Assembly (NCBI GenBank): GCA_944321945.1 | Contig: CALUNE010000007.1 | Location: forward strand, 37,055-101,054 | Direction of reading: 5' to 3' | DNA: 64,000 nucleotides | Source of the DNA: an uncultured Alistipes sp. | Lineage (GTDB): Bacteria > Bacteroidota > Bacteroidia > Bacteroidales > Rikenellaceae | Shown: positions 7,380 through 15,685 of the stretch, piece by piece | Layout of the letters: every line of letters starts with the position of its first letter | Position numbering within the stretch: the stretch's first letter is position 1 | The notes under the pieces: generated by a model | What the model was told of the DNA's origin: nothing | Database searches by the model: none | Seen by the model: the letters and a program-made list of their open reading frames with translations, nothing else | Made by a program: the position numbers and the translations under genes

Positions 7380-7835
7380 TCAGCGGTTCTTCGCGGCTCC
7401 CGGTTTCGCGATACCGAAAAGAATGCGCAGCCGTTTGAGGAGGTGCAGCAGCCCCATTATGCCGAAGATCAGACCCAAAAGGTAATGGAACTTGCCCAGA
7501 TAAAGGGCACACCCGGCACCGCACAGCAACAGGAGGAGACCCGTAACCGCCGCAAGCAGAAAAACAAGGCTGAACAACAGCACCATCCGGCGGTGCCGAT
7601 CCTTGCAGCCCACGGTCGTCAGCGCACGATACCAGCCCCAATGTCCATAGACATGGATTCCCGCCAGGAGCAGGAACAGGAGCGAGACGACCGTATGCGA
7701 CACGGACCAGCGATGCCCGAAAAGGGGATCAGCGACGTGTCCGGCGGCATGCAGTTCGAGCCCCGTCCAGATCACCCCGACGAAGACCGGAACCAGCGCC
7801 CGGTCGATCCAAAGATTGAATTTGCGTTTGTCCAT
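7380..7835 (-). CDS. DUF4405-like four-helix membrane protein
   Basis: A 151-residue protein with about four hydrophobic helices and several membrane-placed histidines (GLELHAAGH, GHRWSVSHTV, AGIHVYGHWGWYRAL, GKFHYLLGLIFG). This pattern is that of DUF4405 proteins, which look like small cytochrome b-type helical bundles; heme binding has not been shown here. It starts 80 bases after the AraC regulator stop on the same strand, so the pair may be co-transcribed. It could also be an unrelated membrane protein. Confidence 0.65.
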   Translation of the reverse strand: MDKRKFNLWIDRALVPVFVGVIWTGLELHAAGHVADPLFGHRWSVSHTVVSLLFLLLAGIHVYGHWGWYRALTTVGCKDRHRRMVLLFSLVFLLAAVTGLLLLLCGAGCALYLGKFHYLLGLIFGIMGLLHLLKRLRILFGIAKPGAAKNR

Positions 7836-7915
7836 TTTTCACTTCGATTTTTGTCGATGCAAAGTAACCGACTTTCCGACTTCGGGACAATGGACAAACC
7901 CGGGCGATTGTTGGA

Positions 7916-8782
7916 CTATCCGAGGTATTGGCGGCGGAAGGAGGAGGGGCTGATTCCGACCACCTTCGTGAAGAGGCGCGTGAAGTAGGCCGCGTCGCCG
8001 AAACCCAGTTCGAAGGCGATCTCACGGACGTTCATCGTCGTATGGATCAGCAGACGCCGGGCTCTCAGCATCAGCTCCTCGTGGATGCAACGGCCGACAC
8101 TCGTACCCGCCACGGCCCGCACCGCCTCGTTAAGATAACCCGTCGAGACATGCAACTCTGCGGCATAGCGGGCCGGACCGCCTTCGAGAAGCGGGGAGCG
8201 GTCGAGCAATTCGCGGAACGCGAGGGCCAGATCGACCTGACGACCCGTCGCCGAACGGCCCCGGAGGCTCTGCCGCACGGCTCCGGCAATCATTCCCACG
8301 GCCGCACCGGCCAGCAGCCGGATCAGCCGTCCGGTCTCCTCCGCATCGGAAGTTTGCCGTGCCCCGACACGACGGTCGATCATGGCAAACAGCTCCCCGA
8401 GCTCATGCCTCAACGACGGTTCAAGAGGCATTGGATGGGGTTGGAAGGCGAATTCGGTGAGCACGCGTCTGTCTCCGGCATCGATGCATGCGGCATCGAC
8501 AAAAAGTACCGCACCCCGCACCGTCTGTTCATCGACCAAGCGGTGGACCTGCCCGGGCCGGACGCAGAACATCTCCCCCGCATGAAGGTCATACTCCTCA
8601 AAATCAAGCCCGATACGACAGCTGCCCTCCTCGACGAATCCGAAAAGGTAATAGTCGTCGCGATGGGCGTAACGGATCGGCTGAACGACGATTCCGGGTC
8701 CGATTCTTTTCAGGAAGATGCCGGATTCGGTCATCCGCACGGCCCGATGCAGGGGCAGCGATTTCCGGATTGGGCGGTTCAT
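7916..8782 (-). CDS. AraC-family transcriptional regulator
   Basis: A 288-residue protein. Residues ~20-110 form a cupin-like sensing domain (YYLFGFVEEGSCRIGLDFEEYDLHAGEMFCVRPGQVHRL) and the last ~100 residues form a double helix-turn-helix with the family signature FELGFGDAAYFTRLFTKVVGISPSSFRRQ. The longer open frame upstream is not needed: the ATG at 8782 gives a normal full-length regulator. The ligand is not evident. The neighbouring DUF4405-like gene in the same direction is the most obvious target, by position only. Confidence 0.9.
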   Translation of the reverse strand: MNRPIRKSLPLHRAVRMTESGIFLKRIGPGIVVQPIRYAHRDDYYLFGFVEEGSCRIGLDFEEYDLHAGEMFCVRPGQVHRLVDEQTVRGAVLFVDAACIDAGDRRVLTEFAFQPHPMPLEPSLRHELGELFAMIDRRVGARQTSDAEETGRLIRLLAGAAVGMIAGAVRQSLRGRSATGRQVDLALAFRELLDRSPLLEGGPARYAAELHVSTGYLNEAVRAVAGTSVGRCIHEELMLRARRLLIHTTMNVREIAFELGFGDAAYFTRLFTKVVGISPSSFRRQYLG

Positions 8783-8814
8783 TTGACACAGGACAAGATG
8801 CGGTGCAACAACCT

Positions 8815-9105
8815 CTACAGGGCGGCCATCAGCATGGCGCCACCGGTCAGGAGCAGCATCAGAAAGACAATCAGACAGAGGATTCCGAGTACAGCCACCG
8901 TGGTGCCGATACAGCCCCAGCGTTGCACGTCGCCCGGCAGCGGATCGGTCAGCAGCGTGATGATCAGCCCCACGAGCGGAGTGAAGATCAGGCTCAACAG
9001 AAAGGCCCATCCGAAGCCGATGCGGCGCCGGCTGCCGATGATTCCCACCAGTACCGAGAGCAGCGAACCGCTCAACAGGCCGAATAGCACAGCAAGAAAA
9101 CTCAT
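8815..9105 (-). CDS. Small hypothetical membrane protein
   Basis: A 96-residue protein made almost entirely of three hydrophobic segments (residues ~1-22, 29-52 and 66-94) separated by short basic or polar loops (GSRRRIG, TDPLPGDVQRWG). No family is recognised. It lies 32 bases upstream of the AraC regulator in the same direction. Expression as a real gene is supported by the clean hydrophobic pattern and an ATG start. Confidence 0.6.
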   Translation of the reverse strand: MSFLAVLFGLLSGSLLSVLVGIIGSRRRIGFGWAFLLSLIFTPLVGLIITLLTDPLPGDVQRWGCIGTTVAVLGILCLIVFLMLLLTGGAMLMAAL

Positions 9106-9243
9106 ATCATCCTAATTTCAAGATCATTCAATCGATTGCGGATCCTCTCGCACGACATCGCGTGGTCGGTCCGAAACCGGTCCCGACCCGGCGATGTCCC
9201 CGAAAGGCTCCGTTCCACGGTCCGGTTCAGCGTCCGAAACAAG

Positions 9244-10182
9244 TCAGCGTCTGAAACGGTAATAGGTTCCCAGGGGCAGCTCCTTGCCGGCACGGTCCGT
9301 GAAGCACAGCTCGCCCCACTGCTCCTCGCCCGGAGCCCCGAAGGCCTGCCGCACGGCCGTACGGGCCAGCGTCGACGAAAGCCCCATCGAATAGAGGTTC
9401 AGCACAAGAAACGCCCCGTGCGGTTCGAGCAGCCGGGCACAACAGTCGAGCATCTCGCCGATGTTCTCCTCGAGGACCCACTTTTCGCCGTTGGCACCGC
9501 GACCGTAGGCCGGCGGATCGAGGATGATTCCGGCATAGTGGTTGCCGCGGCGCACCTCGCGGCGCACGAACTTCAGCGCATCCTCGACGATCCAGCGCAC
9601 GCCGTCCAGACCGCTCAGTTCCATGTTCTCGCGGGCCCACGTCACCACGGGCTTGACCGAATCGACATGTGTCACCTCGGCACCGGCGGCCCGGGCCGCA
9701 AGCGTCGCACCGCCCGTGTAGGCGAAGAGATTCAGCACGCGGGGTGCAGCAACTGAAGTCGTTCCGCCGTCCGGACGGGCGGCGCCCCCGTTCGAAGAGG
9801 TGTCGACGGCCTCGGCCCGCAGCTGCAGCACGTTGTCATAGATGAAATTCCAGTTGGCAGCCTGTTCGGGGAAGATTCCGACGTGCTTGAACGACGTCAA
9901 TGCCAGCCGCATGCGCAACTGCATGCCGCGGTAGGCATAGACGACCGTCCAGCGGTCGGGCATCTTCGGCACCAGACGCCACTCGCCGCGTTCGTCGTTG
10001 CGCACGTCGCGCAGGAACGAGGCATCGGCCCGCCGCCACTCCTCCTCGGGGAGCGTCCGGCGCCAGATGGCCTGCGGTTCGGGACGCCGCGTCACGTAGC
10101 GGCCAAAGCGTTCGAGCTTTTCGAAATTGCCCGTATCGAGCAGTTCGTAGTCGGGGAAATCGGGGGTCAGTTGCTGCTGCAT
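9244..10182 (-). CDS. Class I SAM-dependent methyltransferase, RlmI-like
   Basis: A 312-residue methyltransferase. The SAM-binding motif LNLFAYTGGATLAARAAGA lies at ~150 and the catalytic-type motif ILDPPAYGRG at ~220, as in RlmI/YccW-like rRNA cytosine methyltransferases. Compared with RlmI it lacks an obvious N-terminal PUA domain, so the exact RNA target is uncertain. It starts 15 bases after the U32 peptidase gene on the same strand, forming a two-gene unit; U32 proteins of this group also modify RNA, so a shared RNA-modification role is plausible. Confidence 0.85.
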   Translation of the reverse strand: MQQQLTPDFPDYELLDTGNFEKLERFGRYVTRRPEPQAIWRRTLPEEEWRRADASFLRDVRNDERGEWRLVPKMPDRWTVVYAYRGMQLRMRLALTSFKHVGIFPEQAANWNFIYDNVLQLRAEAVDTSSNGGAARPDGGTTSVAAPRVLNLFAYTGGATLAARAAGAEVTHVDSVKPVVTWARENMELSGLDGVRWIVEDALKFVRREVRRGNHYAGIILDPPAYGRGANGEKWVLEENIGEMLDCCARLLEPHGAFLVLNLYSMGLSSTLARTAVRQAFGAPGEEQWGELCFTDRAGKELPLGTYYRFRR

Positions 10183-10197
10183 GGTATCTTGTCGGTA

Positions 10198-12024
10198 TTA
10201 GGCCTTGTTTTTCCGGCGCGGCGGGCAGGCCACCAGCGCCATTTCGCACGCCGCACAGTCGAAATCCAGCCGGAAGCGGTCCGTGCCATGTTCCAGATAG
10301 AGGTCGCCGCGCAGGCGCGAACCCTCGCGCAGGCACTCGCCGATCTCGCGGCGGATGCAGTAGGCCGAGCGCATCACCGTGCGTCCCTCGAACGAAGGGG
10401 CCAGCTCCAGCGGCCGTTCGATTTCGCGCACGCCGTGGTCGCGATAGAAGGCCTCGGCCAGATGATTGGTGACGTTTCCGTCGGCCAAGATACGCTCCGA
10501 CGGATAGCGCGCCTCGGGATTTTCCGTCAGAATCCGGTGCGTGAACGGCCGTTCGGAACGCCGTCGCAACAGCCCGTCCAACGCCTCGCGCCGCACTTCG
10601 GCCGCCAGCGAGGCCGGCACGAACCACTCTCCGCCCAGCACCTCGACCTCACGCACCGCGAAGATCGTATCGCCCGACTTGCGGGCCTGCGTGCGCAGCG
10701 TCTCGGCATTGGCCTCGGGATTCTTGGCCCGCTCGAGACGGATGTCGCGCCGGGCCGCAGCCTCGAACCCCTCGCAGTCGGTGCAGGTCATCGCAACGCC
10801 CGTTCCGGAGGCCTCGACGCGGACCCGGACCGGAATGACCCGCCGCATACGGCTGCGTTCGAGGGCCAGCGAGAAGCGCCGGTCGTAATTGCGGAAGACC
10901 TCCGCACCGGGGGTGATTCCCTCGATGCGGTTGGGGGTGATGCGACGCCCGTCGACCGTATTGACGTTCGTTCCCAGTGCCCCGCGCGCGGAGACGAAGC
11001 AGAGGCCGTCACCGGCCGACAGGTCGGAATCGCCGTCCAGCCAGAAACTGCCGCCCGCCACCTTCGCCACACGGCCGATCCGTTCGCCGACGGCCTTCGG
11101 CGTATCGAACGACGCCACGCCCGGACGTTTGCCGTCGAAGAAGTACTCCGACTCGCCGCGCGTAAAGCTCTTCGCCGGATCGGGCGTGAAATCCGGCACG
11201 CTCTCGCCCACCGACGAACGCCGCAACGCCGGACGCGCGGCCAACACCTCGTCCAGAGCCCGGCGGTACCACGCCACCACGTTGCGGATGTAGCCGGTAT
11301 CCTTCAGGCGCCCCTCGATCTTGAACGACGCGACGCCGGCATCGACCAGCTCGCCGAGGCGGTGCGAAAGGTTCATGTCGCGCACCGAAAGGAGGTGTTT
11401 GCCCGCAATGAGCCGCCGTCCGCCGCCGTCGACCAGATCCCACGTGAGGCGGCAGGGCTGGCTGCAGGCGCCGCGGTTGCCGCTGCGACCGGACATCGCC
11501 CGCGACAGAAAACAGCGTCCGCTGTAGCCGACGCAGATCGCGCCATGCACGAAAACCTCGATTTCGGCCGGCGTCGCGGCACAGATGGCGCGGATCTCGC
11601 CGAGCGACAGCGCCCGCTCGAGAATCACCCGCGCGAAGCCCGCCCCGGCCAGGAAACGCGCCTCTTCGGGCGTGCGGTTCGAGACCTGGGTCGAGGCGTG
11701 CAGCTCGACCGGCAGATCCATCCGCCGCAGAGCCATGTCCTGCACGATGAGGGCATCGACCCCGGCGTCGATCAGTTCGCGGGCCGTGCGTTCGGCCTCG
11801 CGAAGCTCGTCGTCCCAGAGCAGCGTGTTGAGCGTGGCATGGACCCGCACGCCGTAGCGATGGGCATACTCGACCACGCGGGCGATCTCCGCGGCGGAGT
11901 TTCCGGCTGCCTGACGAGCCCCGAAACGGGCCCCTCCGATATAGACGGCATCGGCCCCGGCATCGACGGCCACGACGGCCGACGCATAATCCCGGGCCGG
12001 AGCCAACAGTTCAACGGTTTTCAA
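10198..12024 (-). CDS. Peptidase U32 family protein (YegQ/RlhA-like), TTG start
   Basis: A 608-residue protein with the U32 signature EVFVHGAICVGYSGRCFLS followed by GACSQPCR, whose cysteines fit an iron-sulfur site. Members of this family modify 23S rRNA (RlhA) or prephenate-derived tRNA bases, while others are called proteases; the exact role here is open. The open frame runs far upstream, but the start MKTVELLAPARD from a TTG at 12024 matches the family N-terminus. A perfect -7 element at 12042-12049 lies just upstream and excludes the farther GTG, which overlaps it. A C-terminal Cys-rich segment (CAACEMALVACPPRRK) is present. Confidence 0.85.
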   Translation of the reverse strand: MKTVELLAPARDYASAVVAVDAGADAVYIGGARFGARQAAGNSAAEIARVVEYAHRYGVRVHATLNTLLWDDELREAERTARELIDAGVDALIVQDMALRRMDLPVELHASTQVSNRTPEEARFLAGAGFARVILERALSLGEIRAICAATPAEIEVFVHGAICVGYSGRCFLSRAMSGRSGNRGACSQPCRLTWDLVDGGGRRLIAGKHLLSVRDMNLSHRLGELVDAGVASFKIEGRLKDTGYIRNVVAWYRRALDEVLAARPALRRSSVGESVPDFTPDPAKSFTRGESEYFFDGKRPGVASFDTPKAVGERIGRVAKVAGGSFWLDGDSDLSAGDGLCFVSARGALGTNVNTVDGRRITPNRIEGITPGAEVFRNYDRRFSLALERSRMRRVIPVRVRVEASGTGVAMTCTDCEGFEAAARRDIRLERAKNPEANAETLRTQARKSGDTIFAVREVEVLGGEWFVPASLAAEVRREALDGLLRRRSERPFTHRILTENPEARYPSERILADGNVTNHLAEAFYRDHGVREIERPLELAPSFEGRTVMRSAYCIRREIGECLREGSRLRGDLYLEHGTDRFRLDFDCAACEMALVACPPRRKNKA

Positions 12025-12041
12025 AGCGATGGAATTTTGCA

Positions 12042-12049
12042 CAAAAATA
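12042..12049 (-). promoter_or_regulatory. Promoter -7 element of the U32 gene
   Basis: Reads TATTTTTG on the minus strand, a perfect TAnnTTTG, 18 bases upstream of the TTG start. The untranslated leader would be only ~10 bases. No -33 TTTG is visible at the usual distance. Confidence 0.6.
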
Positions 12050-12072
12050 AGATAAATTTGGGAATTGTTTTG

Positions 12073-12080
12073 TAATTTTG
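12073..12080 (+). promoter_or_regulatory. Promoter -7 element of serS
   Basis: TAATTTTG matches TAnnTTTG perfectly and lies 38 bases upstream of the serS ATG. It is divergent from the U32 promoter about 25 bases away. The -33 box is not clear. Confidence 0.55.
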
Positions 12081-12118
12081 CCCTTCGTAACGCGAAAACA
12101 CACAAAACGACAGATATC

Positions 12119-13390
12119 ATGCTTACGATCAAGCAAATCCGGGATGACCGGGATGCCGCCGTCCGCAAACTCGCCAAGAAAGGCGTCGACGCCGCCCCCG
12201 TCATCGACAAGATCCTTACGCTCGACGACCGCCGCAAGGCCATCCAGCAGGAACTCGACAACACGCTCGCCGTCCAGAACAAGGCCGCCAAGGAGATCGG
12301 CGCCCTGATGGGCCAGGGCCTCCGCGAAGAGGCCGAAGAGCGCAAACACTTCGTCACGGACCTCAAGGAGAAATCGGCCCGTCTGCAGGCCGAATCGAAC
12401 GACGTGCAGCAGGAGCTGCAGGCCGCTCTGGTCTCGCTGCCGAACTTCCCGGCCGACATCGTCCCCGAAGGCAAGACGGCAGCCGACAATCTGGTCGTGA
12501 AGCTCGTCGAGAGCTACACCCAACTGCCCGAAAACCCGCTGCCCCACTGGGAGCTGGCCAAGAAATACGACATCATCGACTTCGACCTGGGCGTCAAGCT
12601 CACCGGAGCCGGTTTCCCCGTCTACAAGGGCAAGGGTGCCCGCCTGCAGCGCGCGCTGATCAACTACTTCCTCGACTGCAACACCCGCGCCGGGTATCTG
12701 GAGGTCGAGCCGCCCGTGATGGTCAACGAAGCCTCGGGATTCGGTACCGGCCAGCTGCCCGACAAGGAGGGCCAGATGTACCACGCCACGGTCGACAACT
12801 ACTACCTCGTGCCGACGGCCGAAGTCCCCGTGACGAACATCTACCGCGACGTGATCCTCGACGAGAAGGACTTCCCGGTGAAGATGACCGCCTATACGCC
12901 CTGCTTCCGCCGCGAAGCCGGTTCGTACGGCAAGGATGTGCGCGGTCTGAACCGTCTGCACCAGTTCGACAAGGTGGAGATCGTCCAGCTGTCGCTGCCC
13001 GACGTCTCGTATGAGGCGCTGGACGGCATGGTGGCCCACGTCGAGACGCTGGTCAAGTCGCTCGGCCTGCCGTACCGCATCCTGCGGCTCTGCGGCGGCG
13101 ACATGTCCTTCACCTCGGCCCTAACGTACGACTTCGAGGTCTACTCCGAGGCCCAGAAACGCTGGCTGGAGGTCTCCTCGGTCTCGAACTTCGAGTCGTT
13201 CCAGGCCAACCGTCTGAAACTGCGCTACCGCGACGCCGACAAGAAGATCCATCTGGCCCATACGCTCAACGGTTCGTCGCTCGCCCTGCCGCGTATCGTC
13301 GCCGCATTGCTCGAGGATTTCCAGACTCCCGAAGGCATCCGCATCCCGGAAGTGCTGGTTCCCTACACCGGTTTTGATATGATCAAATAG
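12119..13390 (+). CDS. serS: Seryl-tRNA synthetase
   Basis: A 423-residue class II synthetase that charges tRNA-Ser. The N-terminal ~110 residues form the tRNA-binding coiled coil (KQIRDDRDAAVRKLAKKG onward). The catalytic core shows motif 2 CFRREAGSYGKDVRGLNRLHQF and motif 3 LNGSSLALPRIVAALLEDFQ. The ATG at 12119 (MLTIKQIRDD) is the standard SerRS start; the frame extends upstream into the promoter. Its last codons (FDMIK) overlap the first of two inverted repeats that precede the ferredoxin gene. Confidence 0.97.
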   Translation: MLTIKQIRDDRDAAVRKLAKKGVDAAPVIDKILTLDDRRKAIQQELDNTLAVQNKAAKEIGALMGQGLREEAEERKHFVTDLKEKSARLQAESNDVQQELQAALVSLPNFPADIVPEGKTAADNLVVKLVESYTQLPENPLPHWELAKKYDIIDFDLGVKLTGAGFPVYKGKGARLQRALINYFLDCNTRAGYLEVEPPVMVNEASGFGTGQLPDKEGQMYHATVDNYYLVPTAEVPVTNIYRDVILDEKDFPVKMTAYTPCFRREAGSYGKDVRGLNRLHQFDKVEIVQLSLPDVSYEALDGMVAHVETLVKSLGLPYRILRLCGGDMSFTSALTYDFEVYSEAQKRWLEVSSVSNFESFQANRLKLRYRDADKKIHLAHTLNGSSLALPRIVAALLEDFQTPEGIRIPEVLVPYTGFDMIK

Positions 13391-13405
13391 TTTGATATTA
13401 TCAAA
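13373..13405. promoter_or_regulatory. Tandem inverted repeats at the ferredoxin promoter (possible operator)
   Basis: TTTGATATGATCAAA (13373-13387) and TTTGATATTATCAAA (13391-13405) are two 15-base palindromic sites, 18 bases apart, with identical half sites TTTGAT/ATCAAA. The second overlaps the -33 box of the ferredoxin promoter; the first overlaps the end of serS. The half site resembles CRP/FNR-type sites but the spacing is one base short. Confidence 0.5.
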
Positions 13406-13421
13406 TAAGTTTCTATATTTG
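13391..13421 (+). promoter_or_regulatory. Sigma-ABfr promoter of the ferredoxin gene
   Basis: TTTG at 13391-13394, a 19-base spacer and TATATTTG at 13414-13421 match the Bacteroidota consensus exactly. The ferredoxin ATG follows 33 bases later. Confidence 0.85.
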
Positions 13422-13454
13422 CACTACACACATTAACCATAAACACGCAAAAAA

Positions 13455-13622
13455 ATGGCTTACAAAATCACTGATTCCTGCGTAGCATGCGGAACCTGCA
13501 TCGGCGAATGCCCGGTAGAGGCTATCTCGGCCGGCGACATCTATGTCATCGATCCCGACAAGTGCATCGACTGCGGTACCTGCGCAGGCGTTTGCCCGAG
13601 CGAGGCGATCGTTTCGGAGTAA
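13455..13622 (+). CDS. Small 2[4Fe-4S] ferredoxin
   Basis: A 55-residue bacterial ferredoxin (MAYKITDSCVACGTCIGECP at the start) with two complete CxxCxxCxxxCP motifs: the first at residues ~9-20 and the second CIDCGTCAGVCP at ~38-49. It should carry electrons at low potential in the cytoplasm; partners such as pyruvate:ferredoxin oxidoreductase or the Ehr-like complex are possible but not shown. Length and spacing are those of clostridial-type ferredoxins. It stands alone between its own strong promoter and a terminator, so it is probably expressed as a single-gene transcript. Confidence 0.97.
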   Translation: MAYKITDSCVACGTCIGECPVEAISAGDIYVIDPDKCIDCGTCAGVCPSEAIVSE

Positions 13623-13643
13623 TTCCGCTGGGATAAAACGCAA

Positions 13644-13684
13644 GATACGCCCCGGGACCGCACGTTCCGGGGCGTATTCTTTTC
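13644..13684 (+). terminator. Terminator after the ferredoxin gene
   Basis: GATACGCCCCGGGAC pairs with GTTCCGGGGCGTATT around a short loop and is followed by CTTTTC. It lies 22 bases after the ferredoxin stop. Confidence 0.8.
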
Positions 13685-13700
13685 AAGCGACGGCATCGAA

Positions 13701-14282
13701 ATGGACGATTACGAAATGATGCGCGCGGGGCGGTGGCTTCACGCCGTGACACCCCGCATCGGCGAAGCGCTGCACCGGGCCGAGGAGTTGTGCTTCCGGC
13801 TGAACCAGCTGCCACCCTCCCGCCGCGAGGAGCGCGAGGCGATCATCCGGCAGCTCCTCGGACACGTCGGAAAGGAGATCACGCTCCACAGCCCGTTTCA
13901 CTGCGACTTCGGGGAGCAGATCTCCGTGGGCGACCACTTCGTGGGGAACTTCAACCTCACGATCCTCGACGAGGCACCCGTCACAATCGGCAACCACGTC
14001 TTCATCGGCCCCGACGTGGGGATCTACACCGTGCGCCACGCCCTGCTCACCGATCAGCGCAATGCCGGAATCATGCAGTCGCTCCCGGTCACGATCCACG
14101 ACAACGTCTGGATCGGCGGCCATGCGACGCTGCTTCCCGGGGTGACGATCGGTCAGGGGTCGGTGATCGGAGCCGGGAGCGTCGTGACGCACGACATTCC
14201 GCCGCAGGTCGTGGCGGCCGGCAATCCCTGCCGCGTACTGCACCCCATCACCGAAGCCGACCGGGTGCAGGAGGTGGATTGA
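13701..14282 (+). CDS. Sugar O-acetyltransferase (LacA/Maa type, left-handed beta-helix)
   Basis: A 193-residue acetyl-CoA-dependent transferase of the maltose/galactoside acetyltransferase family. Hexapeptide repeats are evident (ISVGDHFVGNFNLTILD, VTIGNHVFIGPDVGIYT, VTIHDNVWIGGHATLLPGVTIGQGSVIGAGSVV) and the catalytic histidine lies in YTVRHAL. The N-terminal helical part carries the usual Maa domain. The acceptor sugar cannot be read from the sequence. It begins just after the ferredoxin terminator and may use a promoter in that hairpin region. Confidence 0.92.
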   Translation: MDDYEMMRAGRWLHAVTPRIGEALHRAEELCFRLNQLPPSRREEREAIIRQLLGHVGKEITLHSPFHCDFGEQISVGDHFVGNFNLTILDEAPVTIGNHVFIGPDVGIYTVRHALLTDQRNAGIMQSLPVTIHDNVWIGGHATLLPGVTIGQGSVIGAGSVVTHDIPPQVVAAGNPCRVLHPITEADRVQEVD

Positions 14283-14306
14283 TCCGCCATCCGATGCAGG
14301 AGAGAC

Positions 14307-14346
14307 GAAAAAACGGCGGCACACGCGATTCAGGATGTGCCGCCGT
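14307..14346 (-). terminator. Terminator of the leftward MATE-prfB-NamZ operon
   Basis: ACGGCGGCACA (14313-14323) pairs with TGTGCCGCCGT (14336-14346). An A run on the plus strand gives a T run after the hairpin on the minus strand, as expected for termination of the NamZ-like gene. Confidence 0.75.
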
Positions 14347-14365
14347 CATTCGTCAAAGACCGGAC

Positions 14366-15685
14366 CTACTCGTATAACAGGTATTTCGCCCGCAGCGTAC
14401 GGAACGCTTCAGCCTCGGGCAGCCAGCGGGCACGGATCTCCTCGTCCGAGGCTCCGTCGAGAATCATCCCGCGCACCCACCCCACGCCGACCAGTTTCTC
14501 GAACATCGGCGTGAAGAAGGCCTCGCCCAAGCCCAGATCGCGGAAGGCATCAATGACATATTGCAGGGAAAAACCCACCGCACGAGCCTTCTCGAGGGGC
14601 ATGCGGCTCAGATCCTCGCCCCGGCACAGGCGCCCCTCCAGCGGCGGATGCTTTGCGCCGGGCGTCGGATGCGGCGTGAAGGAGAACCGCCGGTCGGTCA
14701 GATCGGGATGGCCGTAGATTTCGAACGGGCGGTCGGTTCCGCGCCCGACGCTCACGACCGTCCCCTCGAAGGGACACAGCGCGGCATAAAGGTAAACCGA
14801 CCGCTGGGTCGGCAGATTGGGCGACGGCGCCACGGGCAGCCGGTATTCGGTAGCATGGGTGTAGTTGCGGCAGGGGACGATCCGCAGGTCGCACCTGCGG
14901 GCCCACCCCTCGCCCACGGCCATACGGGCAATCTCGCCCATCGTCAGCCCGTGCAGCACCGGGATCGGCAGTGCCCCGACCCCCGATTTGTAACGCATGT
15001 CGAGCAGCGGGCCCTCGACCTTGTCGCCGTTGGGGTTCGGACGGTCGAGGACGATGACCTTTCGGCCGAATTCGGCCGAGGCATCCATCATCCGCAGCAT
15101 CGAGATATAATAGGTATAGAAACGCAGCCCGACATCCTGCATGTCAACCACCAGGACGTCGAACGAGCGCATCGCCTCGTCCGAGGGACGCAGCGTCCGT
15201 CCGTCGTAGAGCGAGCGGATCGGGATCCCCGTGCGGGGGTCGGTCGAGCTGGAGACCCTCTCGCCGGCATCGGCCGTACCGCGGAATCCGTGTTCCGGAG
15301 AGAAGATGGCCTCGACGTCGAATCCGCACTCGTGGAGCAGATCGACCAGATGGATCCGTCCGGCCTCATCGGCGGTCACCGGGCGCCCCGTCGTGCCGAC
15401 AACTCCCGGCATCCGGGCCACCGAGGTCTGGTTGGCCAGCACGGCCACGCGGCGTCCGCGCAACAGCGGGAAGTAGGCGGCCGTATCGGTCATGCCGACC
15501 CGCACACCGGATTCCGCGGCCGGATTCTGCGCCGTCGATGCGGCCCGAACACTCCCGGTCCCGGCCGAAACGTCCGTACTGCCCGACACAATCGCCCCTT
15601 CTGCCGCATCCGTCATGCCCCCCGCAAACAGTCCGGCCAACAGGAGGATCCATCCCCCGACCCGTTGAAGAAGCCCTCTACGCAT
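14366..15685 (-). CDS. namZ: DUF1343 / NamZ-type exo-beta-N-acetylmuramidase, secreted
   Basis: A 439-residue protein with an N-terminal signal peptide (RVGGWILLLAGLFAGGMTDA). The DUF1343 (GH171) domain shows FSPEHGFRG (~130), DVLVVDMQDVGLRFYTYYISM and LDRPNPNGDKVEGPLLD. Characterised members (NamZ) release terminal MurNAc from peptidoglycan fragments, so a role in cell-wall recycling or scavenging in the periplasm is likely. The start at 15685 lies inside the end of prfB (8-base overlap); the longer frame upstream lacks a sensible signal peptide. It is the last gene of the operon. Confidence 0.88.
   Translation of the reverse strand: MRRGLLQRVGGWILLLAGLFAGGMTDAAEGAIVSGSTDVSAGTGSVRAASTAQNPAAESGVRVGMTDTAAYFPLLRGRRVAVLANQTSVARMPGVVGTTGRPVTADEAGRIHLVDLLHECGFDVEAIFSPEHGFRGTADAGERVSSSTDPRTGIPIRSLYDGRTLRPSDEAMRSFDVLVVDMQDVGLRFYTYYISMLRMMDASAEFGRKVIVLDRPNPNGDKVEGPLLDMRYKSGVGALPIPVLHGLTMGEIARMAVGEGWARRCDLRIVPCRNYTHATEYRLPVAPSPNLPTQRSVYLYAALCPFEGTVVSVGRGTDRPFEIYGHPDLTDRRFSFTPHPTPGAKHPPLEGRLCRGEDLSRMPLEKARAVGFSLQYVIDAFRDLGLGEAFFTPMFEKLVGVGWVRGMILDGASDEEIRARWLPEAEAFRTLRAKYLLYE

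Noticed and set aside
9883-12075. 730-codon plus-strand frame opposite the methyltransferase and U32 genes.
   Set aside because: No recognisable motif; third-position pattern fits the minus-strand genes.
12025-12489. N-terminal extension of the U32 protein to 12489.
   Set aside because: It is antisense to serS, lies upstream of the promoter and does not resemble U32 proteins.
13373-13405. FNR boxes at the ferredoxin promoter.
   Set aside because: The FNR consensus needs TTGAT-N4-ATCAA; both sites here have N3, so the name is not justified.
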